64,000 bases of DNA from Sindora glabra (GCA_020226215.1 CM035235.1:70147283-70211282), one strand, 5' to 3'; positions 37,546-49,820 are shown, numbered from the stretch's first letter. A program made the numbers and translations. Notes: a model not told the origin generated them from the letters alone.

Positions 37546-38206
37546 TTAAAAAAGTATTTGACAGAAGAGAAAAATAAGACAACGTTGTTTGGTTGAGAAG
37601 GCAATTAGTTTTTAAAAGGGAGCAACTTGTCTGTTGACTCCAAGTCTAATTAAACACGTGTCAAAATTGGAAGTTGGAATAGTTTTGATAAAGTCCATTG
37701 CGTGACATTTCTATGATGATTTCGTGCCTATTTTCCAATCTGTTAAGTAAACATCCATTCTCCATTCTTGTCTTGTCTATCAAGTTCCTAGTTCCAGCTA
37801 TGTGACAGAATTAGTATGGATTCAACATCCAAAGGTCATTTCAACTAAATGAGATGAGAGTTGGTAGTATTGGTCTGCCATCGGTGCCAGCTTATCGAAT
37901 CATTATTGTGCTCCATGATATGTAGAAAGAGATTTTTAATTGCACTAAATGTGTTTGAGCCGTACATTACATCAATGAAAAATGAAATACATCATTAACT
38001 AGTAGAGAGATAATATATTAATGTACAATATTATAACTTAAATCTGTTCCTCCTTGTCCAAAACATTTAATTCTAATGGTATATAATATTATTTAAAAAA
38101 TTTACTTTTTTCATACTTTGTATTTAATTTTATAATTTTACATATATACATTTATATATTATTTTACATATATATATTTATATATTTAATCACTCGTACT
38201 ATTAAA
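37546..38206. other. Single-copy DNA, no gene supported
   Basis: Ordinary complexity, not seen elsewhere in the window. It contains a CACGTGTC G-box-like site near 37655. No reading frame of note. Confidence 0.35.
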
Positions 38207-38929
38207 AAAATTTAGAAAATAAATTAATATGGACCTTAATCATGAGCGAAATTATTTGAAGGAAAAAGCAATTGTAGTTTTTATCTATCACAAGGGAAGC
38301 AACTTGAACGTGGAATTGTCTTTAATAAGGTTTAAAATGGAGGCATCATATTTACACGAACCATGTTATATGCGTTATAATTTAATAAAATATTACATAT
38401 ATATTTCTCAAAATTAAAGATTATATAGTAAATTTTGAAATCATTAATTTAAAATTATTTAATTATAATTATTTATTTTAAGAGATATAATAAAATAATT
38501 TCAATCTAAACTATTTTCAAAAATGTTATATCACCTCAATTTTTAAAATTTTTAGGACATAATAAATTTCACCATAATTCTAAAATTTTAAAAATTAAGG
38601 TGATATAACATTTTTGAAAATAGTTTAGATTGAAATTATTTTATTATATCTCTTAAAAATAAATAATTATAATTAAATAATTTTAAATTAATGATTTCAA
38701 AATTTACTATATAATCTTTAATTTTGAGAAATATATATGTAATATTTTATTAAACTATAACGCATATAACATGGTTCGTGTAAATATGATGCCTCCATTT
38801 TCAAACCTTATTAAAGACAATTCCACGTTCAAGTTGCTTCCCTTGTGATAGATAAAAACTACAATTGCTTTTTCCTTCAAATAATTTCGCTCATGATTAA
38901 GATCCATATTGATTTATTTTCTAAAATTT
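38207..38929. repeat. Long hairpin: inverted repeat with arms of about 350 bp
   Basis: The left arm (38207-38551) and right arm (38580-38929) are reverse complements with very few mismatches, around a loop of about 28 bp centred on 38567. A transcript would form a double-stranded RNA of about 345 bp, suitable for processing into small RNAs. The 62-codon frame at 38229-38417 lies in the left arm and is probably chance. It could be a foldback transposon or a local inverted duplication. No target duplication was found. Confidence 0.85.
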
Positions 38930-39073
38930 AATTTTCCCTTGATTAATTTATTTTTAATTCACTTTGACTTCAAATAATTATTTATTTTTAATAAAAGGGA
39001 AAGGTTGGATGTTAAAAAAGTAACTATGTGAAAGGTTGTGAAAAACGGTAATAATGTGGAGAAAGGCTGGATG

Positions 39074-39420
39074 TGAGGGAGGCTGGAATTTGGATGTGAA
39101 AGAGAGGCTGGAATGTGGGTCAGCAGCGAGCAGCGAGAGCCAGGAATTTGGATGTGAGAGAGAGGTCAGCAGCGAGCAGCGAGAGCCAGGAATTTGGATG
39201 TGAAAGAGAGGCTGGAATTTGGGTTTGGATGTGAGAGAGAGGCTGGAATTTGGTTTGGATGTGAGAGAGAGGCTGGAATTTGGTCAGCAGCGAGCAGCGA
39301 GAGCCAGGAATTTGGATGTGAAAGAGAGGCTGGAATTTGGGTCAGCAGCGAGCAGCGAGAGCCAGGAATTTGGATGTGAAAGAGAGGCTGGAATTTGGGT
39401 CGGCAGCGAGAAGGTTGGAT
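39074..39420 (+). repeat. Minisatellite with GTCAGCAGCGAGCAGCGAGA units
   Basis: Four copies of a module of about 38 bp (starts near 39119, 39167, 39284 and 39341) alternate with 'ggctggaatttgg' and 'tggatgtgagagagag' modules. Open frames on the plus strand at 39194-39437 come from the repeat. Confidence 0.85.
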
Positions 39421-39422
39421 AT

Positions 39423-40492
39423 AGAGATGTCAAATAGATGGGTTAAGATGTACGTGAGTTAGGTTAAAAGTGAATTGATTATTATGATTATTTATTTATT
39501 TATAATTTAATGTAAAATTTTAAATAAATTATGAATAATTTATGATCTTTAAATATATGATTAATTTAATCTATTTATTTATTTAATCAAATTATTATTA
39601 TTTTATATTTTATTATTTTATTGACATTAATTTTTATCACTATTTTAAATTTATTGGTACTATTTCAAAATAAATTTATGCTATTAAAATTTTTATTTTT
39701 ATTTTTATTTACTTTTTAAAATTATAGCTTTTATCTCATTTTCTTAACATTAATTTTTAAAAATTATTTTAATATTTAATATAGTTGATTAAATATTTTA
39801 ATTTTAATATACATTAAATAAAATTTATTTAATTTAAAATATATATTACAATAAAATTAAAAAAATTAAAATTATGAATTATATGTATTTTTTATAATAA
39901 TAAATTATACTTTTAAAATTATATATATATCAATAATCAGATTTTAATTTGTAAAGTATCATCTAAAAAATAAAAATTAACTTTGTTAGTGTGTGATATT
40001 TACGAAGTATAGTTAAGAATCTAATATATAATTATACCAGTATATTATATGTGACACGTAACATTATAAGATTTTTTATTTAAAAATTAAAAAAGGTAAT
40101 TTTTATGATTATTTTAAGCTTTAAAAGTAAAAACAATAAATTATCATAGATTTTAGTATAAAAGAATAGATTTTATTTTATTTTTTTATAAAAGAAATTA
40201 ATATTATTACGTATATAATAATATTATAATATTTTATTTCAAATCATTAATTTTAATATATTTAAATTATATTTAATTTTTAAAAATATTTTATTATAAT
40301 ATTTTTTATTTTATAATATTAATCTATATAATATACAGATATAAATTGATAAATAATTATTTATAATTTAATTTAATATAATTCTTATTTTAATAGGTCT
40401 ATAACGATTTAATTTATATTTATTTTAAAATTAAAATAAAAAATAAAAATAAATATGAATGAATAAATAAATTTAAATCAATAATTCAAAAG
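39423..40492. mobile_element. AT-rich insertion splitting the minisatellite
   Basis: About 1.07 kb of A/T-rich DNA starting AGAGATGTCAAATAGATGGG interrupts the GA-rich repeats. The flanks TTGGATAT (39415-39422) and TTTGATAT (40493-40500) agree at 7 of 8 bases, as in an old hAT target duplication. The left end resembles hAT termini, but the right end does not match it. No coding content. Confidence 0.35.
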
Positions 40493-40500
40493 TTTGATAT

Positions 40501-40800
40501 GAAAGAGAGAGAGAGAGAAGCAGGAATTGGATGCTAGAGAGAGGCAGGAATTTGGGTCAGCAGCGAGAAAGGTTGGATATGAGAGAAAGAGAGAGAGAGA
40601 GAGAGAGAGGCAGGAATTTGAGTCAGCAAGAGAGGAGATACGAGAGAGAGGCAGGATTTTGGGTCAGCGAGAAAGGTTAGATACGATAGAGAGGCAGGAT
40701 TTTGGGTCAGCGAGAAAGGTTAGATACGAGAGAGAGGCAGGAATTTGAGTCAGCAAGAGTTTACACGTAGAGAAAGGTTGGATGGGAGAGAGGCAGGGGG
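40501..40800 (+). repeat. GA-rich minisatellite, second part
   Basis: Repeats of GAGAGAGGCAGGAATTTGGG and 'tcagcgagaaaggttagata', with a (GA)n run at about 40578-40610. Same family as 39074-39420. Confidence 0.85.
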
Positions 40801-40834
40801 CAAGTGGATAGAAAGGTTGCCGCATGCTCGATGT

Positions 40835-40945
40835 GGCACTGGTGGGATCACTGGGATATTTTGCTTTCACTGGAATGTTTTGCTTTCACTGGGTGTTTTG
40901 TTTTCATCTGGTGGGATCACTGGGATGTTTTGTTTTTTTGTGTTC
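40835..40945 (+). repeat. Short tandem repeat with CACTGGGATGTTTTG units
   Basis: Roughly five variants of a 20-bp unit (CACTGGRATGTTTTGCTTT). Frames through it are not genes. Confidence 0.7.
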
Positions 40946-41095
40946 TATTTTTGAAGAGACTATTTTAGCTCAAGAGGATTCTAAATGTAATTTGATTTTG
41001 CCACCAACCGCGTGAACTTTCTATACTAGAATCTAGAATAAGGATCTGGAAGCAAGAAAGAAAGTATGAGCTAAAAGAGACCTACGTTACTCTCA

Positions 41096-41126
41096 CCCCC
41101 CCCCCCCCCCCAAAAAAAAAAAAAAA
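41096..41126. repeat. C16A15 homopolymer tract
   Basis: Inverted counterpart of the T19G12 tract at 31826-31856. The lengths differ, as expected of unstable or hard-to-sequence homopolymers. Confidence 0.9.
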
Positions 41127-41388
41127 GGGTGAGAGACCTACATTACTGTAGATCTTGCTACCTTTTATCTTTTCCTCCCTTCCCAGATCGAACGATTTCA
41201 GAGTAAGATTTTTCCTATACTAGCCTTCTCCCATGCGCTGTAGAGACAAATTTAAAATTCAGAATTAGAACGCCTGATTTACTAGTGTTTGGAAAATTGT
41301 ATTTTACTTAATTTTTAGTCGATTGAAGTAGTTTTGATTGATTAAACTCGGTTAATTTATTAATTTTTGGGATTTGATTAATAATTTT

Positions 41389-41615
41389 TTAATTAATAAA
41401 TTGACTCTCAATTCGTCAATTTAAAGAAGTTAAAGAATTGAGAGTCAATTTATTAATTAAAATATTTGTTCTTTAACTTCTATAACAAATATTGTTATAG
41501 AAAATGAATAAATGGATAGTCTAATCGTAGATCATATTTAATACATAGAATGTTTTTTCACCTTTATATCATCTACGATTAGACTATCCATTTATTCATT
41601 TTCTATAACAATATT
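41389..41615. repeat. Two adjacent small inverted duplications
   Basis: First pair: 41389-41413 and 41436-41460, 25-bp perfect arms containing TTGACTCTCAATT. Second pair: 41488-41532 and 41571-41615, 45-bp perfect arms containing TGGATAGTCTAATCGTAGAT. In R1 (24840-25070) each arm sequence occurs once, so both were created in R2 by local inverted copying. Confidence 0.85.
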
Positions 41616-42479
41616 GTTCATTCTTTTAATATTAAATAATAATATTATTAGCAATAATAAGAACAATAATAATAATGATGTTAAAAATTAATGAATTCTT
41701 AAGTTTAACGCAAACAATATATTGCATTGCTTATATAATTTATTTCAAAAATATTATTTTCTTATCATGGTGATAATCTCACTAAAAATATATTATGTAT
41801 TGCAAAATTAAATATATGAAAGCATATAAAATTTTATTAACAAAAAGTATTTAAATTTAAATCTTCTTTCATATATGCTTAATAATAATTTTTATATATG
41901 ATTTATCTTTATATATAAATATCTACGATTTTCATTTTAAAATAACTAATGAAAGTTATTATACTATATATCGAAGAGAAACTATGCATAAATTATAAAA
42001 TAACATGAGTCAAAAGTTGAATATATAATCAAATATTTTTATTGAATTAAAATTTTAATTGTTTTAAAATATTTTTATTATAAAAGTTATTCTATTATAT
42101 CTATATTTTCAGTGATATTCGCGTACAATTAATTAAACATGGACCGGAAATCCATCCAAGCTGCGTAATCCGATTTATTCTCAAGGGTATAAGTGTAATT
42201 TGGCCTTCGAATAAATGAACCAAGCAATTCAAGGGTGTGAATGTAATTTCACGTTGTAATTTTTTTTTTCCGATCGAATGATTTGAAGTTTGATATCTTT
42301 AAATAAAATTTTAAATTTAAATTTTATAAATAAAAATAAAAATTTTAAAAAGGTTATTTATAAGAAATCCAATTCGCTTTGACTTTAAATTAATCAAATT
42401 TAATATAATTATCAAATACCGATGATTTAAAAGACAAAATAATTTGCGAGAGGTAAAGGTTGGGTGTTAAAAAATTAAA

Positions 42480-43600
42480 TATGTGAAAGGTTGTGAAAAA
42501 CGGTAAGTTGCGGAGAAAGGCTGGATGTGAGAGAGAGGCAGGAATTTGGGTCAGCAAAAGAGTTTACACGTGGTGAGAGTCTGGATGGGAGAGAGGCAGG
42601 GGGCAACTGGGGGAGTTGGAGAGGCAGGAATTTGGATCCTCGGAAAAAAAAGAATAGTTCGTATGAATATATTTTTATTTTTAAAAAATAATTTTGAATT
42701 AAAAATAAAAAATATTTCTTGAAATAAATAAATAAAAATTTTATTTAATTATAAAATTATCATAAAAACAAAAGAATAAGTTTAAAAATATTTAAAATTT
42801 ATTCTTTTTGTTTTTAAAATAAAAATTTTAGAAATAATTTTTATTAATAAAACTTGAGAATACCTGGTAAAACAAGTTTCTCAATATTTTTATTTTTAAA
42901 AATAAAAAATCATGTATAAAAATTATTTTTAAAAACATAATGCAAACAAACTCGTCATTTGACGCTGACCTAATTGTACGAAATTTGAATTCTTTTTTAT
43001 CATTTTTATTATTTTTAAAAAACAAAAATATGATTTTTATTTTAAAACTTTTATTTTTATTTAAATTTACAAAAAAAATCATATTTATTTTTTTAATCCA
43101 CCGTTCTTTCCAAAGAAGAGTAAGAGGCAGGAATTTGTTATTTTTAAAAAAGTAAAAATATGATTGTATGAGATTTTAATTTTTTTCCTAGCATTTTTAT
43201 TATTTTCAAAACATTAAAAATATGAATTTTATTTTAAAATTTATATTCTTTTACTAAATCAGATTTTAAATTAAAATTTTGTGAATAAAAAATTAATATT
43301 AAAAAAAATTATTTAAAAAATTTAATTTGATTTGATTTTAAATTGATTGAATTTAATATAATTATCAAATACTTATAATTTTAAAAAAATTGTGAGAGGG
43401 AAAGGTTGGATGTTAAAAAAATAAATATGTAAAATATTGTGAAAAAAGGGTAATTTGTGGAGAAAGATTGGATGCGAGAGAGAGGCGAACCGATATAATT
43501 TTCAAATACTGATGATTTAAAAAAAAGATAATTTATTAATTTGTGAGAAGAAAGTTTGGATGAAAAAAAAGATACTATGAGGTGAAAGGTTGGATGTGAC
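42480..43600. repeat. AT-rich repeat-derived DNA of R2
   Basis: Mirror of R1 22700-23900, including one copy of the 550-bp repeat. No gene. Overlapping frames on both strands at 42828-43155 are low-complexity. Confidence 0.5.
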
Positions 43601-44038
43601 TTGTGAGAGATGGGCTACTATCACAGGTCGATGGCTTTCCAGTTGAAATCGTGCGGCGCATGCTTGCATGCTTGTTACTCTTAGCCAACATGCTAGCCTT
43701 CTCACATTACAACCCTCATTTGGCATGCTTGATAAATATAACGGAACATCAAAGACTTATCGTCCATACAACAAGTTCTATGTACAATATGTTTGTGTAC
43801 CAATATCTTATGTCGTTAAAGCGCTCTTGTATACTAAACCGTAAGATCCTTTCACATAAAAAGTCTCTAGGTTATTCGGGCCAAAGGGATAATTGAATAG
43901 AAAGAGGGACACTCTATTTGATTGGTTTATACATCATTCCATAGTTTTGACTATGCAGAGGATGACTATAAGTCAACTCACTTCGTCCCTAACTTAATAT
44001 TTTAAGCACCACTTGGATCCTTAGAGCACTTCACTCTC
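43600..44038 (+). other. Conserved block of unknown type (R2 copy)
   Basis: Counterpart of 22330-22690. The frame at 43603-43896 is open for 97 codons, but its residues differ from the R1 copy as freely as expected without selection. Confidence 0.35.
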
Positions 44039-45145
44039 TTAGCCTTTGTTTGGATGGGGGAGAAGTAGGAGGAGAAAGAAGTTAGGAAGAGAAAGAAGTT
44101 GGAAGAGATAGAAGTGGGAGGAAAGAAGTATTTCTTTTGTGTTGTTTGGAAAGGGAGAAGTTAGGAGAGAAAGAAGTTAGGGGAGAAGTAATTTTTTTTG
44201 TTTGGAAAGGGAGAAGTTAGGAGAGAAAGAAGTTGTATTTTTGTAAAATAACTTTTATACCCTTATATAATATATGAACTCAAGTGTATAGTTTAAATTT
44301 TGCATTTTTAAAAAATAAAATTTTAATTATTAAATTAAATATCTTAAACTAATTATCAAATATCTAAAAAAAAATACATATTCAAGTAATTATATAAAAA
44401 TTTGCATACTTATATAAAAATTTAAATAATTTTATAAAATAATCCTATTCTTTAAAAACTATCTCAAATAATTATTATATACTCCTTCAATACCTATACA
44501 AAAAAATTTTTCATTTAAAATAAATTAAAAATAAGATGTAGTAATAATTAATTTTTCATAATTATATAAATTTCCTTATAAATTTGAAATCTATAAGGAA
44601 TGTTGATGAATATATATTGAAACAAAATTTTTAAATTTTGTTTAGAATAAGATAAATCTCTTTATGTGGGGTCCACGTAATTTCTACACTAATATCTAAT
44701 ATCTAGCTACCAACATGGTTCATAAGTTCTGCATGTTATACATAATAGCTTAATTGTATCTCATAAATGTCCAAATGATGATTCAGGATCTCATGTCCAC
44801 ATACAAAATATAAAACATCACAAGTTCACTTTAGTCAATTAATACAAGATTTATTACCATCGAACACAAATTATATGAAAACAACTTCTCCCTTCCAAAT
44901 GGTTTGCCTGATCAACCTGACACTATGTCACAGCTATGGCAATAAGTATGTCTGCTCTCCTCTTTACCTGTGCATCAATTCAAATAATTATTTTAAATGG
45001 CATTGCAACTTTACAAGTATTCTATAGTATCGTCATATATGTGTAAAGATATAGACATAACAAGATACTCAACACATACTATCAGAACTTAGTTTTAATT
45101 AGACTCTCTACTTATGCAAGGACAAAAATTATACTAAGCTCAATA

Positions 45146-46264
45146 TCATTCTTTACACCAAGATACCATATGATAACTTTCGATTACATTTCTCAACGAT
45201 GCATGCCGATGGTTATATAATTCCTTTGCATTTTGAGGTCCACGGGTAGTGTACTCCTTCAGATGATATCGCACTCCTCTGTAGGGTGTAAGAACGCCTC
45301 CTTTCAAAGGAAATCCTGCATCTCCTAAGTAGAATTTACCTATTTCACAACAATGATACAAATAAATATCAGAACACATAGCCATAAAGACAAACACATT
45401 AATTTTTAATTTAATTCACCTATCATTGTGCAAGGCATAACAAAATTGATACTTACCTCTTGGAATCCTCAATTTATCTCCTCTCTTAGCTAAAGCATGT
45501 TTTAAGACCCTGGAGTTAGATGCAGTTCCCTCCCAACCAGATAACACATATGTGAACTTCAAATCAAAAGAACACACTGCTAACACATTCTGTGTGGGGT
45601 AGTCCTTTCTTCCTCGAAAGCGAGGAGCATCCTTCCTGGGAACTTTGACTCGTATATGTGTTCCATCCAAAGCTCCCACATAATCCTGTAAATAATTTCC
45701 TCTTAATATATTTACACAACAAGGACAAATAAAGAACAACAATCCAATTATTAGCAGTGGTATACAAAAATGAAAACATGTTACCTTGAAATAAGGATAA
45801 AATCTACTGTTATTGAGTATTTGTGGGGGAACCTCTGATCCAGACGACTGCACAAGATACTCATCTCCGAGAGATACGATAGCCCGTACAATGTTATGAA
45901 AGTGACGGCTAATTGTCTCTCCTGACCGATGGAAGAAAAATGACATAGTTCTATTTTTTACATTATGTGCTAGGATATGCAAGAACTTAGCCACTTGTTC
46001 CTCCACAGTTGAATAAGTGGAATCTCTTACTCTACCCGTTGCTCTGATCTTTTCACATAATCTCAGGAAAGCGGGAGGACGCATGCGTAGTACGTCATAA
46101 CTTTTTTCTGAATGTAAGAGGTTCTGCAATAGTTGTTGCCGCATCTGATCTCTTACTTCCCTGACTCCACCAATACCTCTAGGTACAATATTGGCTTGCA
46201 ACTCCAGTAGGTACATAAAATAACCAACATAACATACAAGTTGAACTACACACATTTGACACAA
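45146..46264 (-). pseudogene. PIF/Harbinger transposase, C-terminally truncated
   Basis: It would catalyse cut-and-paste transposition. Three exon pieces fit: 46264-45785 (with VEEQVAKFLHILAHNVKNR and SGETISRHFHNIV), 45685-45457 (with ALDGTHIRVKVPR and FRGRKDYPTQNVLA) and 45339-45146. The introns have GTAACA...ACAG and GTAAGT...ATAG borders with matching phases. The DDE residues are present: Asp in GALDGTH, Asp in YLGDAGF and Glu in SLRNVIE. After that Glu the frame ends within ten codons at TGA 45146, with no splice donor, so the conserved C-terminal helix region (family 'RAFGVLKKRFPI') is missing. The N-terminal start is uncertain: an upstream ATG at 46352 leads into a frame closed by TAG near 46273. 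Probably inactive. Confidence 0.8.
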
Positions 46265-47339
46265 TCTGTCCCTATTCCTTCATCATTTCAATAATAGGCG
46301 ACTCATCTAATTCCAACTGATCTTCATATGATTCATCCACAATATCCTCCATAGTCACTTGTGAAATACCTCTAAATTCTAACTAATAAAAAATTACAAA
46401 CCATAAGTTTCAAACAAATGTAACCACGTATATCAACTTCAATGTATATGCACTACTTAAATACTATTTACCTAATTTGCAAAAAAAAAAAACAAAAGAA
46501 AATTTCGCATCCATAAGTATGTGCAATGAGATTTATAAAATTAGTAGAAAGATACCTTTGGGCTTAAGCAGGGATTACGAACTTGACTTCTTTAGTTGCG
46601 TAGATGCGAGTCCTTTGAAAGTGTACAAAATGAGAGAATGCCTCGAGTACAGTACCTATTATCAAGAGTAACATATGAAAAACAATAACAAAGGAATGGC
46701 AAATTCTTCTGTAAAATAATTTTTGTACCTTTATGCATAATATATGAACTTAAGTGTATATTTTAAATTTTGTATTGTTGATTTAATATTATTTTAAATA
46801 TTAAATTAAATGTCATATTACAAATAAATCCAATACTTAACTATTTTAATTTAATAGTTATGAATAAATGATAAATCAATTAATGAAGTTGGAGAGAAAA
46901 CCTAATAGGGAATTAATTACGCAAATTATTACGTATATCACATATAAGATTATACATTAAATAAAATGCATAGAAATTTAATCAATTTTTATTGATCATA
47001 ATTGTGCTGATTAGTGTTAATAATAATTAAGAATTATTCAAACAAAAAATTTTTTTATGGTCATTGCACTATTGGATCAATAATCAACTAATATATACAT
47101 ACGAAAATTGACATAATGTTATGAAAATTGCTGATAAAAATTTATTAATTTTTGAAAGTTAATTCAATATTATTAATCAAGTAAGAACATACTATGAGCT
47201 ATAACAAATTAACTAAACCGTGTACATTCCAATTTCAAAGGGCGGTAGGGATGAAGAATCCTAAAATTTGTAACGAATTACAGAAAAAAACAAAACAAAA
47301 AAAATGGCAGCAACAGACAAAATTTACAAAATTTAAATG
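46265..47339. other. Harbinger interior without a supported gene
   Basis: A minus-strand frame starting at 46352 (MEDIVDESYEDQLELDE) is acidic and short and may be the original transposase N terminus. The remainder is AT-rich with no recognised Myb/SANT domain. Confidence 0.4.
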
Positions 47340-47890
47340 TACGGGTCGGGCCCGAACCGGGTCGACCCACCATGACCCAGTTCTGCTTCACCCAGACCCG
47401 CATGACCCAGATCGGTCGCAGAACAGCAGAACGGCAGAACGGCGGCGGAAGTCCGTAGCTCAGTTACACGGCAGCACACCGATAACTCTCCCAAGTTCAG
47501 TTACACGGCGGCAGCATGGTGGCAGATCGGTGGCAGATTCAGTCCGTAGCTCGCTGCAACAGGGGGCACAATCCCATCTCCGATCCGGCTCTCCTGCAGA
47601 CAGAAACGGGACAGAAACAGCAACAAACAGCACAACCCTAAACCCATTTTACCTTCTCCGATCTGTGACCTCCGGTGGCCTGCGACGGACACTGCTTAAG
47701 CACGGACGCGAGACTGCTTGCAGCGATGGAGACTGCTTGAAGCGAGAGTAGAGGACGCTAGACGCAGTGGAGATCTCCCTTCCTTGCTTCGGCCGAGCGC
47801 GACATTGCAAGCAGAACGGCTTTCGGCGAGACGAGCAGCGGAGGCGGTGGATGCAGATGGCGATCGTGCTTCTTTCCTGGGAGCTCCAAG
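47340..47890. other. GC-rich segment inside the Harbinger element
   Basis: A sharp change to high G/C within AT-rich DNA. A plus-strand frame of 185 codons (47194-47751) and several shorter frames on both strands are open simply because stop codons are rare at this composition. No domain recognised. It may be captured host DNA, such as a promoter or 5' untranslated region, or the element's own promoter region upstream of the transposase. Confidence 0.4.
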
Positions 47891-48124
47891 GACAGTTGCG
47901 GAAAAATAAAATCAGTACCACAACTTCTCTCGACTTCTCTCCATTTTGGGAGAGAAGTCTGACGATGAACAGTTGCGGGCCCCACCTGTACTTCATGTCC
48001 CAAACTTCTTTCCTTTTTTATTTCTTTCTTCCGTTCCAAACGGAAGAACTTTTGTACGGTCCGTCCCATTTCTTTCTTCCCACTTCTTTCCCCTGTTTCT
48101 TCTCCCGTTCCAAACACAAGCTTA

Positions 48125-49280
48125 AAGAGTATTTTAAACCAAAGTCCAAATAATAAAATATAACATATGTTTTTTGAACTGTCATAAGTCTTTTTTGTCA
48201 TATTCTGGGTATCTAATTCACTCAAAAATCAATTGATACGAAGATAATAATGTGAGGATTACAAATACAAGCTTCTCAAATTCAATCAAATTCTTGATCC
48301 ATTTGAAATGATTAAAATACTTCTAAATTTAGAAAAATTAAGAAAAATAGTATACTAATTAAATTAATCTCAAATTATAGTTACAAAATCATCACAATAT
48401 ACTAAATTTTTTCATGAAATTTCATTTACATTCAAATATATTTACCTATCAAATTATCATAATTTTCAACTTATGACGTTGTTCAGGAACTTTAGCCCAC
48501 AAAAAAGGCTCAAACGGGGAGAGGGAGGCTGGATGGGGGAGAGAGGCACAAGGCAAACGAGGAGAAAAGTTGGAGAGGCAGGAATTTGGATCCTCGGAAA
48601 AAGAAAAAAAAACGTGTGCATAGATATATTTATTTTTTTATTTTTAAAAATTAATTTTAAAAATATTAAATTTAAACAAAATAAAGAATAAAATACTCAG
48701 TGAAGTAAATAAATGAAAATTTTATTTAATTATAAAATTATCATAAAAAATAAAAGAATTAATTTAAAAAATATTTAAAATTTATTCTTTTTATTTTTAA
48801 AATAAAATTTTCAATGCTAACTTTTAAAAATACAATTTGAGAACACACTGTCAAATAAATTTTTTAATGTTTTTATTTTTAAAATAAAATCCAAATAAAC
48901 TTGTAATTTCACGTTGGCGTCATTGTATTCATTTTTTATCACTTTTATTACTTTAAAAAAATAAAAAAAATTCAAATTTTATATTTTTATTGAAATTTAC
49001 AATATTTTAAAAAAATTATATTTATTTATTTTTAATTACCGTTCTTTTCGAAGAAGAGTGTCTATTTTCAATTGTATGTGAGAGATAGAAACAGAAATTT
49101 GAAGATGGAAAGGAAATTCTCTTATGCACCCAAAAGGTTGTTCTACCAACACTTTGGACTAAATCGGGAAAACAATGCGATGTCCGGGTGGGCTACGTGA
49201 AATGCTGTCTCATTCTTGGATGAAGGTACTGTAACTTACTTTCTGTAAGAGTGGAGGGTGCTCCCCCACCCAATGGGATG
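48125..49280. repeat. R2 repeat DNA right of the Harbinger element
   Basis: Mirror of R1 21090-22260. It includes the second R2 copy of the 550-bp direct repeat (about 48560-49080). The frame at 48473-48691 corresponds to 21718-21915 and is not supported as a gene. Confidence 0.6.
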
Positions 49281-49281
49281 A

Positions 49282-49412
49282 GAGTCACTCCCACGGAGAG
49301 TACTTTTTCGATTTCGATGTATAAATGGACTACCACATATAACCAGACAGCTTTTCTTTTCTTTAAGGATTTCATATAATATTATTTAAAAAAATAAAAA
49401 ATTATAAAATTT

Positions 49413-49455
<43 letters not shown>

Positions 49456-49820
49456 ACATATATATATATTTATGAAAGGGATATAACGTGAAGAAAAATG
49501 AATAAATGTAAATTTGATTATAATTAAAGGACAATTCATTATGAGCAATAAATTAATTTTAAATTCAATATGAATGAATCGAATTGATAATTTAGATATT
49601 GTCATTCATGATATTAATTTAATTTGATATCATTGATTAATTTATAATAATAATAATAATAATAATGATATAATACTTTTTAATAATATAAAATAATAAT
49701 ATAATTAATTAAAATATTAATTAATTAATTAATATAATTCTCCCCGTGGGAGTGACACTCTCGTCCCATCGGATGAGTGCGTACGTAACCCACTCACACA
49801 TCCTAGTGGGGCAGTGTGCC
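49282..49820. mobile_element. Foldback/MITE-like element (R2 copy)
   Basis: Counterpart of 20553-21089, with inverted arms around GAGAGTACTTT...(TA)n...TAATTCTCC. In this copy part of the outer arm is deleted near 49262-49285. A (TA)n tract lies at 49417-49452. Confidence 0.5.

Larger units (their letters stand above)
44042..48121 (-). mobile_element. PIF/Harbinger DNA transposon, 4080 bp
   Basis: Imperfect terminal inverted repeats GCCTTTGTTTGGA and GCTTGTGTTTGGA. TTA duplications on both sides (44039-44041, 48122-48124) match the 3-bp target choice of this superfamily. The uninterrupted site is visible in R1 at 22264. Subterminal purine-rich repeats ('agaaagaagttagg', 44050-44230) on the left mirror a pyrimidine-rich right end. 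It contains a transposase on the minus strand (45146-46264) and a GC-rich stretch (47340-47890). The Myb-like second protein usual in this superfamily is not seen. Confidence 0.9.

Noticed and set aside
47194..47751. 185-codon plus-strand frame in the Harbinger element
   Set aside because: Runs opposite to the transposase, lies in GC-rich DNA where stops are rare, and several other frames there are also open. No domain seen.
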